Shown: positions 11,368-12,723 of the stretch, in pieces
How positions within the stretch are numbered: position 1 is the stretch's first letter
Layout of the letters: each line of letters starts with the position of its first letter
NCBI GenBank assembly: GCA_937975725.1
Contig: CALJUL010000077.1
Coordinates: 1 to 12,723, forward strand
Length of the DNA: 12,723 nucleotides
Source: an uncultured Pseudoxanthomonas sp.
GTDB lineage: Bacteria > Pseudomonadota > Gammaproteobacteria > Xanthomonadales > Xanthomonadaceae
Direction of reading: 5' to 3'
Notes under the pieces: generated by a model
The model's input: the letters and a program-made list of their open reading frames with translations, nothing else
Told to the model about the DNA's origin: nothing
Database searches by the model: none
Program-made: the position numbers and the translations under genes

Positions 11368-12723
11368 ATGAACCAGACCCGTGTATTCCTGATCTTCGCC
11401 TGGCTGATGGTGGCGACCCTGTTGTGGCTGGAGTGGGGCAAGGACAAGGCGGCGCCCGCTGCGGCCGAGGCCGTGCCGGTGCAGACCGCCAGCGTGCCGT
11501 CCGGCAGCAGCACCGTCCCGGGCAGCGCGCCCGCCGTGCCCGTTGCCGCCGCCGGCACGGTTCCGGCGGCGCCCGCTGCGGCTGCGCCGACGGTCGAGCC
11601 CGCGCCGGTCACGCCTGCCGCGTCCGTTGCGCGCATCACCCTGAGCAACGACGTGCTGCGCCTGGTGCTCGACGGCGGCAGCGTGCTGCAGGCCGACCTG
11701 CTGCACTACCCGCAGAGCAAGACTCCGGGCAGCGGCCCGGTGCGCCTCTTCAGCGAGGACCCGCAGCATTACTACGTCGCCGAGAGCGGCTGGGTCAGCC
11801 CGGCGTCCAAGGCGCCCGACCACCACGCCTTCGCGCCGGAAGGCATTGCCGGCGAAGTAGCGATCGCCCAGGGCGGCGACAGCGTGTCCGCGCCGTTCGT
11901 CTGGCACGGTCCGGACGGCGTCACCGTCCGCCGCACCTACACGCTCAAGCGCGGCAGCTACGAAGTCGTGGTCAGCGACCAGGTGCTCAACGCCGGCAGC
12001 GGCACTTGGCAGGGCACCGTGTACCGCCAGCTCCTGCGCACGCCGCCGCAGGTCAAGAGCGGGATGACCAACCCCGAATCCTTCAGTTTCAACGGCGCCA
12101 CCTGGTGGGACGGCGGCTACCAGCGCCGCAAGTTCGACAAGGACTACGTGGAAGACGGCCGCGTGGACCAGCAGGTCGCCGGCGGCTGGATCGCGATCCT
12201 GCAGCACCACTTCTTCACCGCGTGGATCCCGCAGGCCACCGACACCACCACCATCTCGCTGGACAATCCCAACGGCGGCGCGCAAGCGCTGATCCGCGAG
12301 ATCGGCCCCGGCGTGAACGTCGGCCCGGGCCAGCAGGCCACCACCACCGCGCGCCTGTGGGTGGGCCCGAAGCTGGTGGACAAGATCAACGCCATCAACG
12401 CGCCCGGCATCGACCGGGTCGTGGACTACAGCCGCTTCTCGCTGCTGGCGCTGCTGGGCCAGGGCCTGTTCTGGATCCTCAACCTGCTGCACGGCTTCCT
12501 GCGCAACTGGGGCTGGGCGATCATCGGCCTGGTGGTGCTGGTGAAGCTGGCGCTGTACCCGCTGTCGGCTGCGCAGTACAAGAGCTTCGCCAAGATGCGC
12601 AAGTTCCAGCCGCGCATCCAGCAGCTCAAGGAACGCTACGGCGACGACAAGCAGAAGTTCCAGGTCGCCATGATGGAGCTGTACAAGAAGGAGAAGATCA
12701 ACCCGCTCGGCGGCTGCCTGCCG
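11368..12723 (+). CDS. yidC: membrane protein insertase YidC, N-terminal 452 codons (cut by window edge)
   Basis: The open frame begins MNQTRVFLIFAWLMVATLLW and runs to the window end. TM1 (about 4-22) is the YidC signal anchor. Residues 28-88 form an Ala/Pro/Val-rich linker, and 90-350 form the large periplasmic P1 domain of Gram-negative YidC (with SFNGATWWDGGYQRRKFD near its centre). An amphipathic segment follows (about 356-381), then TM2 (about 382-402) and the start of the cytoplasmic C1 helical hairpin (KMRKFQPRIQQLKERYGDDK, then MMELYKKEKINPLGGCLP). YidC inserts proteins into the inner membrane alone or with SecYEG. The positive groove residue in TM2, Arg366 in E. coli, is Lys393 here, a conservative change. 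TM3-TM6 are outside the window. Confidence 0.98.
   Translation, partial: MNQTRVFLIFAWLMVATLLWLEWGKDKAAPAAAEAVPVQTASVPSGSSTVPGSAPAVPVAAAGTVPAAPAAAAPTVEPAPVTPAASVARITLSNDVLRLVLDGGSVLQADLLHYPQSKTPGSGPVRLFSEDPQHYYVAESGWVSPASKAPDHHAFAPEGIAGEVAIAQGGDSVSAPFVWHGPDGVTVRRTYTLKRGSYEVVVSDQVLNAGSGTWQGTVYRQLLRTPPQVKSGMTNPESFSFNGATWWDGGYQRRKFDKDYVEDGRVDQQVAGGWIAILQHHFFTAWIPQATDTTTISLDNPNGGAQALIREIGPGVNVGPGQQATTTARLWVGPKLVDKINAINAPGIDRVVDYSRFSLLALLGQGLFWILNLLHGFLRNWGWAIIGLVVLVKLALYPLSAAQYKSFAKMRKFQPRIQQLKERYGDDKQKFQVAMMELYKKEKINPLGGCLP

Noticed and set aside
11116..12492. 458-codon minus-strand frame opposite rnpA and yidC
   Set aside because: It is antisense to conserved YidC sequence and has no family resemblance of its own.

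Overview
This window is the chromosomal replication-origin neighbourhood of a GC-rich gammaproteobacterium. It most likely comes from the Xanthomonadaceae (Xanthomonas, Stenotrophomonas, Pseudoxanthomonas, Lysobacter and relatives). The order dnaA-dnaN-recF-gyrB-CPBP protease-M48 lipoprotein-TPR protein-tonB, with rpmH-rnpA-yidC diverging from dnaA, is one I recognise from that family. The DnaA, GyrB and TonB protein sequences fit the same assignment. Genus cannot be fixed by eye.

Layout, left to right. Positions 1-3345 hold an envelope block on the minus strand: the 5' end of tonB (cut by the window edge), a secreted TPR protein, an M48 zinc-metallopeptidase lipoprotein and a CPBP intramembrane protease that starts 10 bp after gyrB. 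Positions 3356-9091 hold gyrB, recF, dnaN and then the dnaA-dnaN gap, which carries the recognisable oriC elements (an AT-rich unwinding tract and DnaA boxes). Positions 9092-10429 are dnaA. Positions 10430-10699 form a divergent promoter region: the dnaA promoter has two DnaA boxes just upstream of its -35, and the rpmH promoter points the other way. Positions 10700-12723 hold rpmH, rnpA and the first 452 codons of yidC on the plus strand.

The genes cover initiation (DnaA), clamp processivity (DnaN), gap repair (RecF), supercoiling (GyrB), translation and RNA processing (L34, RnpA), and membrane protein biogenesis and envelope function (YidC, CPBP, M48, TPR, TonB). Chromosome partitioning is also written into the region. 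Three ParB-type parS sites lie at 5946-5961, 6588-6603 and 7480-7495. Two of them are inside recF and encode its FHVE motifs, and the third lies between the dnaN stop codon and its terminator.

I found no mobile element, CRISPR array, tRNA, rRNA or broken gene. The core genes are ordinary and intact. The most interesting content is non-coding or dual-coding: the parS/FHVE overlap, the structured 426-bp dnaN-recF gap with a possible leaderless leader ORF, the DnaA-box pair at the dnaA promoter, and hairpins in the gyrB leader and before rnpA. I see no evidence for a wholly new multi-gene system here.
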